In this document: one piece after another, positions 32,677 through 40,723 of the stretch | Numbering within the stretch: position 1 is the stretch's first letter | Layout of the letters: every line of letters begins with the position of its first letter | Notes under the pieces: model-generated | Databases searched by the model: none | The model's input: the letters and a program-made list of their open reading frames with translations, nothing else | Told to the model about the DNA's origin: nothing | Translations under genes and position numbers: made by a program | Source of the DNA: Parvibaculum sp. | GTDB taxonomy: Bacteria > Pseudomonadota > Alphaproteobacteria > Parvibaculales > Parvibaculaceae | Direction of reading: 5' to 3' | DNA length: 64,000 bases | Assembly (NCBI RefSeq): GCF_030694575.1 | Contig: NZ_JAUYUS010000024.1 | Location: 1 to 64,000, forward strand

Positions 32677-34020
32677 ATGGCCGACTACCGCACTGCGCAT
32701 GAACACAGAAAATCGCATCAGCCGGCGCTGACCGGCATGCTGCGCGCACATGCGGAACCTTTGCCGCCGCCCCTGAAGGCAGAAGAATTCGGCGGATTCT
32801 TTGCGCGGTTTGCCGACGCTCGCGTCGTGTTGCTCGGCGAGGCCTCGCACGGCACCGCCGAGTTCTACAATGCGCGGGCCGCCATCACGCGCGAACTCAT
32901 CCAGCATCATGGCTTCAACATCGTCGCCGTCGAGGCGGATTGGCCGGATGCGGCACATATAGACCGCTATGTGCGCCACCAGGCGGCGCGGCCGGGCCGG
33001 GGCGAAGCCTTTTCCCGCTTTCCGACATGGATGTGGCGCAACAGGGAAGTCGTGGCTTTCGCCGACTGGCTGCGCGCTCACAACGAAGCTCTGCCGCCTG
33101 CCGCGCGGGTTTCCTTCAATGGCCTCGACGTCTACAGCCTCGACGAATCCATCCACGCCGTTCTCACCTATCTCGACCGCGTCGATCCCGAAGCGGCGGG
33201 TCTTGCGCGGCGGCGGTATGGATGTCTGACCCCATGGCAGGAAGAGCCGGCGCAATATGGCCGCGCGGTTCTCTACCGGGGCAAGGAGACCTGTGAGGGG
33301 GAAGTCGTCAGGCAGCTCAACGACATGCTCGCGCGCCGGCTCGACTACATACGCGAAGACGGTGAAGACTGGTTCGATGCGGCGCAGAACGCACGCGTCG
33401 TGAGAGCGGCGGAACACTACTACCGGATCATGTATCGCGGCTCGACGGAATCCTGGAACCTGCGAGACCGGCATATGTTCGACACGTTGACGGCACTTCT
33501 CGCCGCGCGAGGTCCTGATGCCCGCGCCGTGGTATGGGCGCACAATTCGCATATCGGCAACGCGGCGGCGACCTCCATGGGCTGGCAGGGCGAGTTCAAT
33601 ATCGGAGAACTCTGCCGCACGACATTCGGAGACGGCGCGGTCGCGATCGGATTCGGAACGGATCGCGGAACCGTGGCTGCCGCCAGCGATTGGGGCGGCA
33701 CGATGGAATTCAAATCGGTCCTCCCTGCGCGAGCCGACAGCTACGAGTATGCATTCCGGAAGACAGGCATCTCCCGTTCGCTGACGGATTGGCGTGGCCC
33801 CGCCCGCAGCGAGCTTGCCGAGGCCCTGCGCGAGTCGATGCTCGAGCGTGCGATCGGCGTCATCTACCGGCCGGAAACGGAATTCCTCAGCCATTATTTC
33901 GAAGCCGTGCTTGCCGATCAGTTCGATGCCTATGTCTGGTTCGAGGAAACGACGGCGGTGACGCCGCTTGCCGCCGGGCGTCCGCATGGCGCGCCCGACA
34001 CTTATCCGTTTGGACTCTGA
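32677..34020 (+). CDS. Erythromycin-esterase family protein
   Basis: A protein of 447 residues of the EreA-like fold: LLGEASHGTAEFYNAR holds the conserved His, FNIVAVEADWPDA and SRFPTWMWRNREVVAF follow, and AVVWAHNSHIGNA carries the second conserved His. Most chromosomal members are not resistance enzymes and their substrate is unknown. ATG 32677 follows GAGGG; upstream in-frame ATGs (32629, 32659) are possible. It opens a tight run with an alpha/beta hydrolase (3 bp gap) and a phosphoribosyltransferase (1 bp gap), behind a perfect FixK box, so it is likely induced when oxygen is low. Confidence 0.85.
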   Translation: MADYRTAHEHRKSHQPALTGMLRAHAEPLPPPLKAEEFGGFFARFADARVVLLGEASHGTAEFYNARAAITRELIQHHGFNIVAVEADWPDAAHIDRYVRHQAARPGRGEAFSRFPTWMWRNREVVAFADWLRAHNEALPPAARVSFNGLDVYSLDESIHAVLTYLDRVDPEAAGLARRRYGCLTPWQEEPAQYGRAVLYRGKETCEGEVVRQLNDMLARRLDYIREDGEDWFDAAQNARVVRAAEHYYRIMYRGSTESWNLRDRHMFDTLTALLAARGPDARAVVWAHNSHIGNAAATSMGWQGEFNIGELCRTTFGDGAVAIGFGTDRGTVAAASDWGGTMEFKSVLPARADSYEYAFRKTGISRSLTDWRGPARSELAEALRESMLERAIGVIYRPETEFLSHYFEAVLADQFDAYVWFEETTAVTPLAAGRPHGAPDTYPFGL

Positions 34021-34023
34021 AAA

Positions 34024-34677
34024 ATGGTCGTCATTCACGAACCCTTTGCCGTCGAGATAGGCCCGCAGAAACTCCAGGCATATCTCGCCCTGCCGGACGA
34101 CCCGAAAGGTCTCGTGATCTTCGCGCATGGCAGCGGCAGCGGCCGCATGAGCCCGCGCAACAACTATGTCGCCGCCGCCTTGCGAAAGGCGGGGTTCGCG
34201 ACATTGCTTCTCGATCTGCTTACGCCGCTTGAAGAGAAAGACAGAAGCAATGTCTTCGATATCGCGCTGCTGGCGAGTCGGCTTTCGCTCGCAACATCGT
34301 GGGCGGCGGAGCGCGCCGACACCGGCAGCTTGAATGTCGGCTATTTCGGTGCCAGCACAGGTGGGGGCGCGGCACTGATGGCGGCAGCGGAGCCGGATGC
34401 CCGGGTCGCGGCAGTTGTGTCGCGTGGCGGACGACCGGATCTTGCGGGTCCGGCACTCGCCCGCGTGCACGCACCGGTGCTGCTCATCGTCGGCGGCCTG
34501 GACGGTCCGGTCATCGGCATGAACCGCGACGCTTTCGCGCAACTGCGTGGGGAGAAAGAACTCGTCATCATTCCCGGCGCGGGGCATCTGTTCGAAGAAC
34601 CGGGCACGCTCGACCAGGTCGTGCATCACGCGGTCCGGTGGTTCCTGGCCCACCTGCCGAAACCCGGGGAATGCTGA
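34024..34677 (+). CDS. Alpha/beta hydrolase, dienelactone-hydrolase-like
   Basis: A 217-residue hydrolase. The N-terminal strand region and FAHGSGSG oxyanion-type loop are typical; the nucleophile position reads GYFGASTGGGAAL, with Ser in G-A-S-T-G. The Asp and His are in VGGLDGPV and GAGHLFEEPG. It is encoded 3 bp after the erythromycin-esterase-family gene and just before the phosphoribosyltransferase. In several bacteria this trio is found together as a stress set. Substrate unknown. Confidence 0.85.
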   Translation: MVVIHEPFAVEIGPQKLQAYLALPDDPKGLVIFAHGSGSGRMSPRNNYVAAALRKAGFATLLLDLLTPLEEKDRSNVFDIALLASRLSLATSWAAERADTGSLNVGYFGASTGGGAALMAAAEPDARVAAVVSRGGRPDLAGPALARVHAPVLLIVGGLDGPVIGMNRDAFAQLRGEKELVIIPGAGHLFEEPGTLDQVVHHAVRWFLAHLPKPGEC

Positions 34678-34678
34678 C

Positions 34679-35365
34679 ATGGCGAAGACGCAAACGGGCT
34701 CCACAGACCGCATGTTTCTGGACCGCCACGATGCGGGGCGGCAGCTTGCCGCCGCCTTGCGTGGATATACAAAGGACAATCCCGTTATCCTTGCGCTGCC
34801 GCGCGGCGGCGTGCCGGTCGCCTTCGAGGTCGCGAAGGCGTTGGGCGCGGAACTCGATCTCCTGTTCGTGCGCAAGATCGGTGCGCCGGGCCATGACGAA
34901 CTCGGCATTGGCGCGGTGGTGGACGGGCTGCATCCGCAGCTCGTGCTGAACGAGAATCTGGCGCGCCGCACCGGCGCCGGAAGGGATTATGTAGAAGCAA
35001 GAATGGCGCGCGAACTGGACGAAATAGAGCGGAGACGCGAAGCCTACAAGAAGGGTGAACCGCCGGTCGATCTCGGCGGACGCGTCGTCATCCTGGTCGA
35101 TGACGGTATCGCGACAGGCGGCACCGTGAAGGCGGCGCTTCGCGGCATAAGCCGCAACAGTCCCGCGCGGCTCGTACTCGCCGTACCGGTCGCGCCCGAG
35201 GAAGCGATAGAGGAAATGAACGCGCTGGCCGACGAGGTGATCTGTCTTGCGACGCCTGAGCCCTTCCAGGCGGTCGGCCTTCACTACAGGGATTTTACCC
35301 AGACATCGGACGGCGAGGTGGTGCTCCTGCTGGAACTGGCGAAGGCGTGGCGCTCGCCTTCATGA
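34679..35365 (+). CDS. Phosphoribosyltransferase family protein
   Basis: A 228-residue protein. The PRPP-binding motif VVILVDDGIATGGT is near residues 139-152, and PRGGVPVAFEVAKAL, RKIGAPGHDELGIGAV are the marks of the group sometimes annotated as predicted phosphoribosyltransferase. The substrate base is unknown. It follows the hydrolase by one base and probably shares the FixK-controlled transcript. It converges on the PAS_5-like gene, 3 bp away. Confidence 0.87.
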   Translation: MAKTQTGSTDRMFLDRHDAGRQLAAALRGYTKDNPVILALPRGGVPVAFEVAKALGAELDLLFVRKIGAPGHDELGIGAVVDGLHPQLVLNENLARRTGAGRDYVEARMARELDEIERRREAYKKGEPPVDLGGRVVILVDDGIATGGTVKAALRGISRNSPARLVLAVPVAPEEAIEEMNALADEVICLATPEPFQAVGLHYRDFTQTSDGEVVLLLELAKAWRSPS

Positions 35366-35368
35366 TGG

Positions 35369-35851
35369 CTAAACCCGCGCGATGGCGCAGAGCAGCATGC
35401 TGATTTCGCCTTCGCCCCAAAGCGGCAGGACGAGACGCGCATAGTCCTTTGCCTTGTAGTAGGTCGGCGCGCGGCCCTCGACGGTTGCGCTCGCTTGCGC
35501 GCGGAAAAAATCGAGCGGCGGTTTCACGTCGACCTCATCGACGAAGCGGCCGGCAAGTCCCCCATTGTGGGAAGCGGAGATATCCTTGCCCACGATCTCG
35601 AAGCGAAAGCGCTCCGGTTTGGTGAAAGCCGCGACCAGCATCAGCCGGTCGGCAAGCGCCGGAAGCGCCGAGAGATTCACATCGTCCCAGTAAGGCATGT
35701 CGCTCGCCTTGCCGCGTATCAGGCCACGCCAATAGGCATGAACCGTTGCGAGATCGGCTTCGAGCGTTGGCGGCAGGGCGTAGGGTGTCGGGAAATCTGT
35801 CATTTGAATTCGCGGCTTTCCGTCTTTCGGCGTCGCAAGGAAGGCCGCCAA
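35369..35851 (-). CDS. PAS_5-like (DUF1457-type) sensory protein
   Basis: Up to 160 residues; from the internal ATG at 35803 it is 144. The segments VHAYWRGLIRGKASDMPYWDDVN and FRFEIVGKDISASHNGGLAGRFVDE follow the single-domain PAS_5 pattern common in alphaproteobacteria. Start choice: TTG 35851 has GGAG 5 bases upstream, ATG 35803 has a weaker site. No output domain is present. A FixK-like box stands between this gene and the divergent membrane-protein gene. Confidence 0.65.
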   Translation of the reverse strand: MAAFLATPKDGKPRIQMTDFPTPYALPPTLEADLATVHAYWRGLIRGKASDMPYWDDVNLSALPALADRLMLVAAFTKPERFRFEIVGKDISASHNGGLAGRFVDEVDVKPPLDFFRAQASATVEGRAPTYYKAKDYARLVLPLWGEGEISMLLCAIARV

Positions 35852-35935
35852 AGTTACTCCGCCTCGCTTTTAGCGACAACTTCTTTGGCCGCGGCGAAGC
35901 CGGCCTCCGATGAACTGCCTGCAAAAAATTCGAAT

Positions 35936-35949
35936 ATGACCTGAATCAA
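35936..35949. promoter_or_regulatory. Probable FixK-type box
   Basis: Read on the minus strand, TTGATTCAGGTCAT matches the FixK consensus TTGAY-N4-RTCAA at 9 of 10 positions. It lies between two divergent genes, about 85 bp from each start, and could serve either. Confidence 0.5.
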
Positions 35950-36024
35950 GGAAATCTCCTGCAGCGTTCGGCAAACTAAATAAATTGGATGGCCATGGTG
36001 CCTCCGAAGCACAGGAGGATCGAC

Positions 36025-36309
36025 ATGAACGCGCGCTTGACCGCTTTTCTTCCCGCCTCTGCCTTCGGCAGCGTCACGGGTTTCGCCTCCCGAGAAAATT
36101 CTCATGCAACGGCTGAGCGCAAGTCGGGAGAGGCTGCGCCGCCGGTTCTGGTTCCCTTGTGGGTTGCCATGGGTATCGCCGGCGCGGCGGCGTTGCTGCC
36201 GTTCTACGGCGCCGCCTTGTGGGCGCTGCCGGCACTTGCTTTCCTGGTGGCCTGTCCACTGCTTGTTGCCGGCGTGGTTTTGATGGAGGGCAGCGCGCCC
36301 GCCGACTAG
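36025..36309 (+). CDS. Small membrane protein of the oxygen-response block
   Basis: A 94-residue protein with a soluble basic N-terminal half and two hydrophobic segments near residues 43-62 and 64-86 (LWVAMGIAGAAALLPFYG, LWALPALAFLVACPLLVAGV). ATG 36025 follows AGGAGG. I do not recognise the family. The FixK-type box upstream and the neighbours suggest a role in low-oxygen adaptation. Confidence 0.65.
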   Translation: MNARLTAFLPASAFGSVTGFASRENSHATAERKSGEAAPPVLVPLWVAMGIAGAAALLPFYGAALWALPALAFLVACPLLVAGVVLMEGSAPAD

Positions 36310-36336
36310 TCGCGACGCGGTTGCGGAGAGACGAAG

Positions 36337-36741
36337 ATGCTCACCATCAACCCCGAGAAAGTCTGCCACGTCGTCGTCAAAGCGCGGGTGCTCGACGCGA
36401 AGGAGAGTGTCAGCGATCCGTCGTCGGGCTCCAATCCCACGGACGATGGCGGCACCGACATTCTGGAGGATTTCGCAGACGATCCGACGCGCCAGGAACT
36501 CATCGAGTTTATTCGAGCCCTGGACGAGGACGAACAGGTCGAACTCGTGGCGCTCTCATGGCTCGGACGCGGCACTTATGAATTCGACGAATGGGAGGAG
36601 GCGCTTGAGGAAGCACACGCCGCGCATAATGAGCGCACGGCTGAATATCTGACCGGACTGCCGTTGCTTGGCGACTACCTGGAGGAAGGACTCGCCGCAT
36701 TCGGCGAGAGTTGCGAGGACTTCGAGAAAAACAGGTTGTGA
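36337..36741 (+). CDS. DUF3775 family protein
   Basis: A 134-residue acidic protein. The opening LTINPEKVCHVVVKAR, the central ILEDFADDPTRQELIEFIRALDEDEQ and LVALSWLGRGTYEFDEWEEAL fit DUF3775, a family widespread in alphaproteobacteria and of unknown function. It is probably cotranscribed with the membrane protein before it and the CBS gene after it. Confidence 0.8.
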   Translation: MLTINPEKVCHVVVKARVLDAKESVSDPSSGSNPTDDGGTDILEDFADDPTRQELIEFIRALDEDEQVELVALSWLGRGTYEFDEWEEALEEAHAAHNERTAEYLTGLPLLGDYLEEGLAAFGESCEDFEKNRL

Positions 36742-36810
36742 TCGCGCTGCGGAGACAGTTGCTTTTCGGTGCGCGGAATTCACCGCTCACCAAAATCAGG
36801 GAGACCGGAC

Positions 36811-37230
36811 ATGAAAGTCAAAGACATCATGCACAGCAAGGTGACCTGGGTGGGCCCCGACGAGACCCTTTCCCGGATTGCCACGAAAATGCGCGACGAC
36901 GATATCGGTGCGATACCGGTGGGCGAGAACGATCGTCTGGTCGGCATGGTCACCGACCGGGACATCACCTGCCGTGCGGTCGCCGGGAGCGGCGACATGA
37001 AAAAACTGAAGGCACGCGACGTGATGACGAAGAATGTCGTCTGGTGTCACGATACCGACGATATCGCGGAAGCGGCTCATCTGATGGAAAGCAAGAAGAT
37101 CCGCCGCCTTCCCGTCATCGACCGAAACAAGCGGATGGTCGGCATGTTGAGCCTCGGCGACTTCGCGGGCCGCGCGCCGAAGAGTCTTTCCGGCGAAATC
37201 GTTGCGGCGGTCGCTGCCCATCACGGTTGA
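36811..37230 (+). CDS. CBS-domain pair protein
   Basis: A 139-residue protein made of two CBS domains in tandem: KVKDIMHSKVTWVGPDETLS...GAIPVGENDRLVGMVTDRDI and KARDVMTKNVVWC...IRRLPVIDRNKRMVGMLSLGD. Such stand-alone pairs bind adenine nucleotides and act as energy sensors. ATG 36811 follows AGGGAG. In an oxygen-response block it may sense the fall in ATP or in charge. Confidence 0.88.
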   Translation: MKVKDIMHSKVTWVGPDETLSRIATKMRDDDIGAIPVGENDRLVGMVTDRDITCRAVAGSGDMKKLKARDVMTKNVVWCHDTDDIAEAAHLMESKKIRRLPVIDRNKRMVGMLSLGDFAGRAPKSLSGEIVAAVAAHHG

Positions 37231-37474
37231 CGTGCCGGCAGAGCCGGGATCGAAACAGTCCAATACAGGAGAATGACCCTCGAAGGGTGTTCCGAAGGTC
37301 GAGGTGCCGAAACTGGCCAAAGCGAAGAAAGCCAGCGGGAAAATCGAAGTCAAAAGTGCCTGAGTCCCGCGAGATAGCGCGGGCAAACGGGAAGCCCGGG
37401 TGCCCGCGCATCATTCAACAAAATTTCTCGTGATTTTGGGTGGCCGCCCCGCGAGCCGCAGGGTATCTTGAAAG
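37231..37474. other. Intergenic stretch before fixL
   Basis: About 240 bp. It contains a hairpin at 37366-37383 (CCCGCG/CGCGGG) and a possible tiny frame at about 37275-37364 ending KASGKIEVKSA, which lacks a good in-frame start. No FixK-type box is visible. Confidence 0.4.
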
Positions 37475-38635
37475 TTGGCTTTCACTATCCGGGTGGCGGG
37501 GATGGGTACCGGCGCGAACACGCCGTTCAAGGACGCGGAAAACGCGGCGCTCTTTCGTATGCTTGTTGCGACAGCGGTGGACGGCATCATCGTCATCGAT
37601 GCCCTGGGAACCGTGCGGCTCTACAATAGTGCATGCGAAAGTCTCTTCGGCTATGGGCCGGAGGAGGTGTTGGGCCGCAATATCAGGATGCTGATGCCCG
37701 CGCCTTATCGCGAAGAGCATGACGGTTACATCGATGCCTATCACAGGACCGGTGAGCGCAAGATCATCGGCATCGGCCGCGAGGTGTTCGGTCAGAACAA
37801 GGATGGCTCGACCTTTCCGATGTATCTGTCCGTCGGCGAGGGCATGTTCGAGAACGAGCGGGTCTTCGTGGGCATCATTCACGATACCACGGAACGGCAT
37901 GTTGCAGCCGCGCGCCTGCGGGAAGTGCAGGGGGAGCTTGTCCATGTTTCGCGGATGAACGAAATGGGCCAGATGACCTCGGCCCTCGCGCATGAACTGA
38001 ACCAGCCGCTCACAGCGATCATGAATTATATCCGCGCGGCGCAGCGGACCATTGCCGCGCTCGACGATCCGGCGGTCGTCCGCGCGAGGGACCTGATGGA
38101 GAAGGCTGCCGACCAGACGGGCCGGGCGGGGCAGATCATCAAACGGTTGCGGGATTTCGTCGAAAAGCGGGAGGCGATCCGCGCCGAGGAGGATCTGAAC
38201 AGGACGATCGAGGAAGCGATAGCGCTTGCACTTGTCGGCGCCTCGGATACGAACGTCAAGGTCGTCGTCGATTTCGACCGGGGCATCCCGCCTGTCGTCA
38301 TGGACCGGATACAGATACAGCAGGTGATCCTCAATCTGGTGCGGAACGCGGTCGAGGCCTTGCAGGACGTAGCCCGGCGAGAGCTGACAATCGCAACGAG
38401 GTCCGACGAACCGGACTACGTCCACGCGTCTTTTGCCGATACCGGGCCGGGACTGCCGGACGAAGTATCGAGCCGGTTGTTCCAACCCTTCGTCACGACC
38501 AAGGAGAAGGGCATGGGCATAGGTCTCTCGATTTGCCAATCCATTGTCGAAGCTCACGGAGGCAGACTCTGGGCGGTGCCGAATGAGGGTGGCGGCACCG
38601 TCTTTCATTTTCGCTTGCCCATAGCGGGTCTGTAG
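37475..38635 (+). CDS. fixL: FixL-like heme oxygen-sensor histidine kinase
   Basis: A 386-residue kinase. The PAS domain (about 25-140) matches FixL: the heme-ligand His is His82 in PYREEHDGYI, and the oxygen-contacting Arg is Arg102 in IIGIGREV, exactly 20 residues later as in Bradyrhizobium FixL (His200, Arg220). The phospho-acceptor is His173 in SALAHELNQPLT. N, G1 and G2 boxes follow (ILNLVRNAVEAL, FADTGPGLPDEV, GMGIGLSICQS). There are no membrane segments, so it is a soluble sensor. With no oxygen it should phosphorylate FixJ, encoded 5 bp downstream. The start may be TTG 37475, GTG 37493 or ATG 37502. Confidence 0.92.
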   Translation: MAFTIRVAGMGTGANTPFKDAENAALFRMLVATAVDGIIVIDALGTVRLYNSACESLFGYGPEEVLGRNIRMLMPAPYREEHDGYIDAYHRTGERKIIGIGREVFGQNKDGSTFPMYLSVGEGMFENERVFVGIIHDTTERHVAAARLREVQGELVHVSRMNEMGQMTSALAHELNQPLTAIMNYIRAAQRTIAALDDPAVVRARDLMEKAADQTGRAGQIIKRLRDFVEKREAIRAEEDLNRTIEEAIALALVGASDTNVKVVVDFDRGIPPVVMDRIQIQQVILNLVRNAVEALQDVARRELTIATRSDEPDYVHASFADTGPGLPDEVSSRLFQPFVTTKEKGMGIGLSICQSIVEAHGGRLWAVPNEGGGTVFHFRLPIAGL

Positions 38636-38640
38636 AAACG

Positions 38641-39267
38641 ATGAGGACCGAAGAGACAGTTTTCATCGTCGACGATGATACGGCGGTTCGCGAGTCGCTC
38701 CGCGCCCTGCTGGAATCGGCGGCGCTCAATGTGGATGACTTTTCTTCCGCGGCCGCCTTTCTGGGCTCTTATGTACCGCACCGGCCGGGCTGCCTTGTCG
38801 TCGATATCCGGATGCCGGACATGGATGGGCTGGAACTTCAGGAGGAGCTCGTTCGCCGCAGCATTGAATTGCCGGTCATCGTCGTCACCGGCCATGCGGA
38901 TGTTCCCCTCGCCGTGCGGGCGATGAAAGCCGGCGCTGTGGACTTCATCGAGAAGCCCTTTGACGACAATTTGCTGCTCGACGGGATCGGCCGCGCTCTT
39001 GAGGCGGGCCGGCAGCGGCGGAGCCATGCCGATTTCTCGCAAGCCGCCAGGACCCGCATCGCCGGCCTCACCCAGCGCGAAAGAGAAGTGCTGGAGCACC
39101 TGGTTTCCGGCCAGTCCAACAAGGTGATCGCCTACGAACTCGACATATCCCCCAGGACCGTCGAGGTGCATCGCGCGAACCTGATGGAGAAGATGCGGGC
39201 TCGTACACTCTCCGATCTCGTGCGCATGGCGCTGGAAGCGGGCGTCGGCCACGGAGACAAAACCTAG
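38641..39267 (+). CDS. fixJ: FixJ-like response regulator
   Basis: A 208-residue regulator. The receiver has the acidic pair DDD at 11-13, the phosphorylated Asp55 (CLVVDIRMPD), the Thr in VVTGHAD and the Lys in FIEKPFDD. A LuxR-type HTH follows (LTQREREVLEHLVSGQSNKVIAYEL, ISPRTVEVHRANLMEKM). It should activate fixK-type genes when phosphorylated by FixL. It lies 5 bp after fixL. Confidence 0.92.
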   Translation: MRTEETVFIVDDDTAVRESLRALLESAALNVDDFSSAAAFLGSYVPHRPGCLVVDIRMPDMDGLELQEELVRRSIELPVIVVTGHADVPLAVRAMKAGAVDFIEKPFDDNLLLDGIGRALEAGRQRRSHADFSQAARTRIAGLTQREREVLEHLVSGQSNKVIAYELDISPRTVEVHRANLMEKMRARTLSDLVRMALEAGVGHGDKT

Positions 39268-39271
39268 TTAA

Positions 39272-39279
39272 ACTACGTA
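39272..39279. promoter_or_regulatory. Possible FixJ site before the lone receiver gene
   Basis: The sequence ACTACGTA, within an AT-rich stretch ending in TATATAG, occurs a few bases after fixJ and about 65 bp before the receiver gene. A related ACTACGGGTATCTACGG lies before the fixK-like gene. FixJ sites in rhizobia contain ACGTA-type cores, but I give this as a weak suggestion. Confidence 0.3.
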
Positions 39280-39343
39280 TATAGCGCCACGTGCCGCCGC
39301 TCTATTGTCCACAATGGGCAGGGTTGGTCGTTTGGAGGCGGCA

Positions 39344-39742
39344 GTGAAGTATACGAGTACCTCGACAATCTACATCGTGGACGACGACGATGCTGTGCGC
39401 GATTCGATGCGCGCGCTCCTCGAGTCGCATGGCCTGACGGTCCGCGAGTACTCATCCGCGCATCGTTTTCTCGACGATGAAGAGCCTCATGGGCGCGATG
39501 GATTCCCCCGGTGTTTGCTGCTCGATCTGCATATGCCGGGCATGGGCGGCGCCGAACTTCTGGAACGGCTGAAAGAAAAAGGCAGCTTCATACCCGTCAT
39601 CGTCCTTACCGGGCGGGCCGATGTCCCATTGCGGGAACGGGTAGTTCGCGCGGGTGCCCGCGTATTGCTCGAGAAGCCGGTCGACCACGACGATCTGATG
39701 CGGGAGATAACACTCTCGCTCGCAGACAAAGCTGCCGACTGA
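39344..39742 (+). CDS. Stand-alone FixJ-type receiver domain
   Basis: A 132-residue single receiver without output domain: IYIVDDDDAVRDSMRALLESHG at the start, the phospho-Asp in CLLLDLHMPGM, Thr in VLTGRAD and Lys in LLEKPVDH. It is a close relative of the FixJ receiver. GTG 39344 is chosen because GGAGG lies 5 bases upstream; TTG 39305 and ATG 39314 are in frame further up. Lying between fixJ and fixK, it could compete for phosphate from FixL or serve as a phosphate sink. Confidence 0.85.
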   Translation: MKYTSTSTIYIVDDDDAVRDSMRALLESHGLTVREYSSAHRFLDDEEPHGRDGFPRCLLLDLHMPGMGGAELLERLKEKGSFIPVIVLTGRADVPLRERVVRAGARVLLEKPVDHDDLMREITLSLADKAAD

Positions 39743-39747
39743 CTGCG

Positions 39748-39765
39748 ACTACGGGTATCTACGGA
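39748..39765. promoter_or_regulatory. Possible FixJ site before the fixK-like gene
   Basis: ACTACGGGTATCTACGGA holds two direct copies of CTACGG spaced by 10 bp, that is one helical turn, about 90 bp upstream of the fixK-like start. It shares ACTACG with the stretch before the lone receiver gene. The role as a FixJ site is inferred from location. Confidence 0.3.
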
Positions 39766-39855
39766 TTTTTCCTCCTCTCCCTGCGTGACATGGTTGTTCC
39801 GCTGCAGAAGCTAAAAAGCCGCAGCGCTTGAACGCGATGTAAGAGGGGTCTCCGA

Positions 39856-40605
39856 ATGTCCGCCACGCTCGATGCAACCCATTCAATCCGTCCGCGCTAC
39901 ATTCCTGGCTATGCCATCCGCGACGACGTTTCGGCCGAGAGCCGCAGGAAGGGCTTCGCCGACGTTGAGGGCTGGGGCAATGTTTCGGTGCTGCAAAATG
40001 CCGGGACGACGCTGAAGGTCGAGCGGGGCAAGACGATTTTTCGCGATGGCGATCTTGCGGAATTTTCCTACCGGGTCATTGGTGGTGCAGTGCGGCTGTG
40101 CAAACTGTTTCCTGACGGCCGCCGGCAAATTGTGGATTTCTGTCTTCCCGGAGATTTTTTCGGCTTCGGATCGCCCGACGAATATGCGCTGACCGCCGAA
40201 GCGGTAAGCGACGCGACCGTCATCCGTTATTCGCGGAAGCATATCGAACACCTCGGACGAGTGTCGCCGGACTTTCGCGATCATCTGATGGCGCTTCTCC
40301 ACCGCGGCCTCTCTTCCGCCCAAAACCATCTCTTCATGCTCGGCCGCCAGACGGTCAAGGAACGCGTGACATCGTTTCTGCTGATGATGCTGGATCGTCA
40401 GGGACGTGCGGGCGAGAACGGCGACCGGCTGGACCTCCCGATGGGACGCCAGGACATAGCCGACTATCTCGGCCTCACGATCGAGACTGTATGCCGCGCG
40501 CTCAGCGACCTGAAGCGCAACGGTGCCATCAAGGCACCCGGTACGAGAGAAATTGTCGTGACGAATGCCACGCTGCTACGGGCGACCGCCGAAGGCGACG
40601 CATAG
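39856..40605 (+). CDS. fixK: FixK-like Crp/Fnr transcription factor
   Basis: A 249-residue Crp/Fnr-family protein. A cyclic-nucleotide-like beta roll (about 50-150) is followed by a dimer helix and the HTH LPMGRQDIADYLGLTIETVCRALSDLKRNG. The E-x-x-x-R pattern in the recognition helix (ETVCRAL) is that of proteins binding TTGAT-N4-ATCAA. The N-terminal Cys cluster of FNR is absent, so it does not sense oxygen through an iron-sulphur centre, which fits FixK acting below FixLJ. The perfect box at 32555 and the near-perfect one at 35936 are likely targets. A strong terminator follows. Confidence 0.87.
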   Translation: MSATLDATHSIRPRYIPGYAIRDDVSAESRRKGFADVEGWGNVSVLQNAGTTLKVERGKTIFRDGDLAEFSYRVIGGAVRLCKLFPDGRRQIVDFCLPGDFFGFGSPDEYALTAEAVSDATVIRYSRKHIEHLGRVSPDFRDHLMALLHRGLSSAQNHLFMLGRQTVKERVTSFLLMMLDRQGRAGENGDRLDLPMGRQDIADYLGLTIETVCRALSDLKRNGAIKAPGTREIVVTNATLLRATAEGDA

Positions 40606-40670
40606 GAATCCGAACCGGACGGCATCTCGATCGCCGCTGCCTTCCCCACCCCCGGCCCTCAGCGGTGATG

Positions 40671-40711
40671 GAGGGGAGTTCCGCGCAACCGGAACTCCCC
40701 TCACATTTTTT
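40671..40711 (+). terminator. Intrinsic terminator after the fixK-like gene
   Basis: A perfect 13-bp stem (GAGGGGAGTTCCG with CGGAACTCCCCTC) around a 6-base loop, followed by ACATTTTTT. Confidence 0.92.
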
Positions 40712-40723
40712 GGCCGCGTACTC

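Noticed and set aside
32677-34020. Macrolide resistance by the erythromycin-esterase-family gene.
   Set aside because: Most chromosomal members are not resistance enzymes, and the gene sits in an oxygen-response operon, not beside resistance genes.
32596-34971. A very long minus-strand frame (791 codons) across the erythromycin-esterase, hydrolase and phosphoribosyltransferase genes.
   Set aside because: It mirrors three plus-strand genes with recognisable families. Stop-free antisense frames are frequent in GC-rich DNA.
37275-37381. Tiny frame with lysine-rich end (KASGKIEVKSA) before fixL.
   Set aside because: No suitable start in that frame; the only ATG with a ribosome-binding site is in another frame that gives an unconvincing 35-residue peptide.
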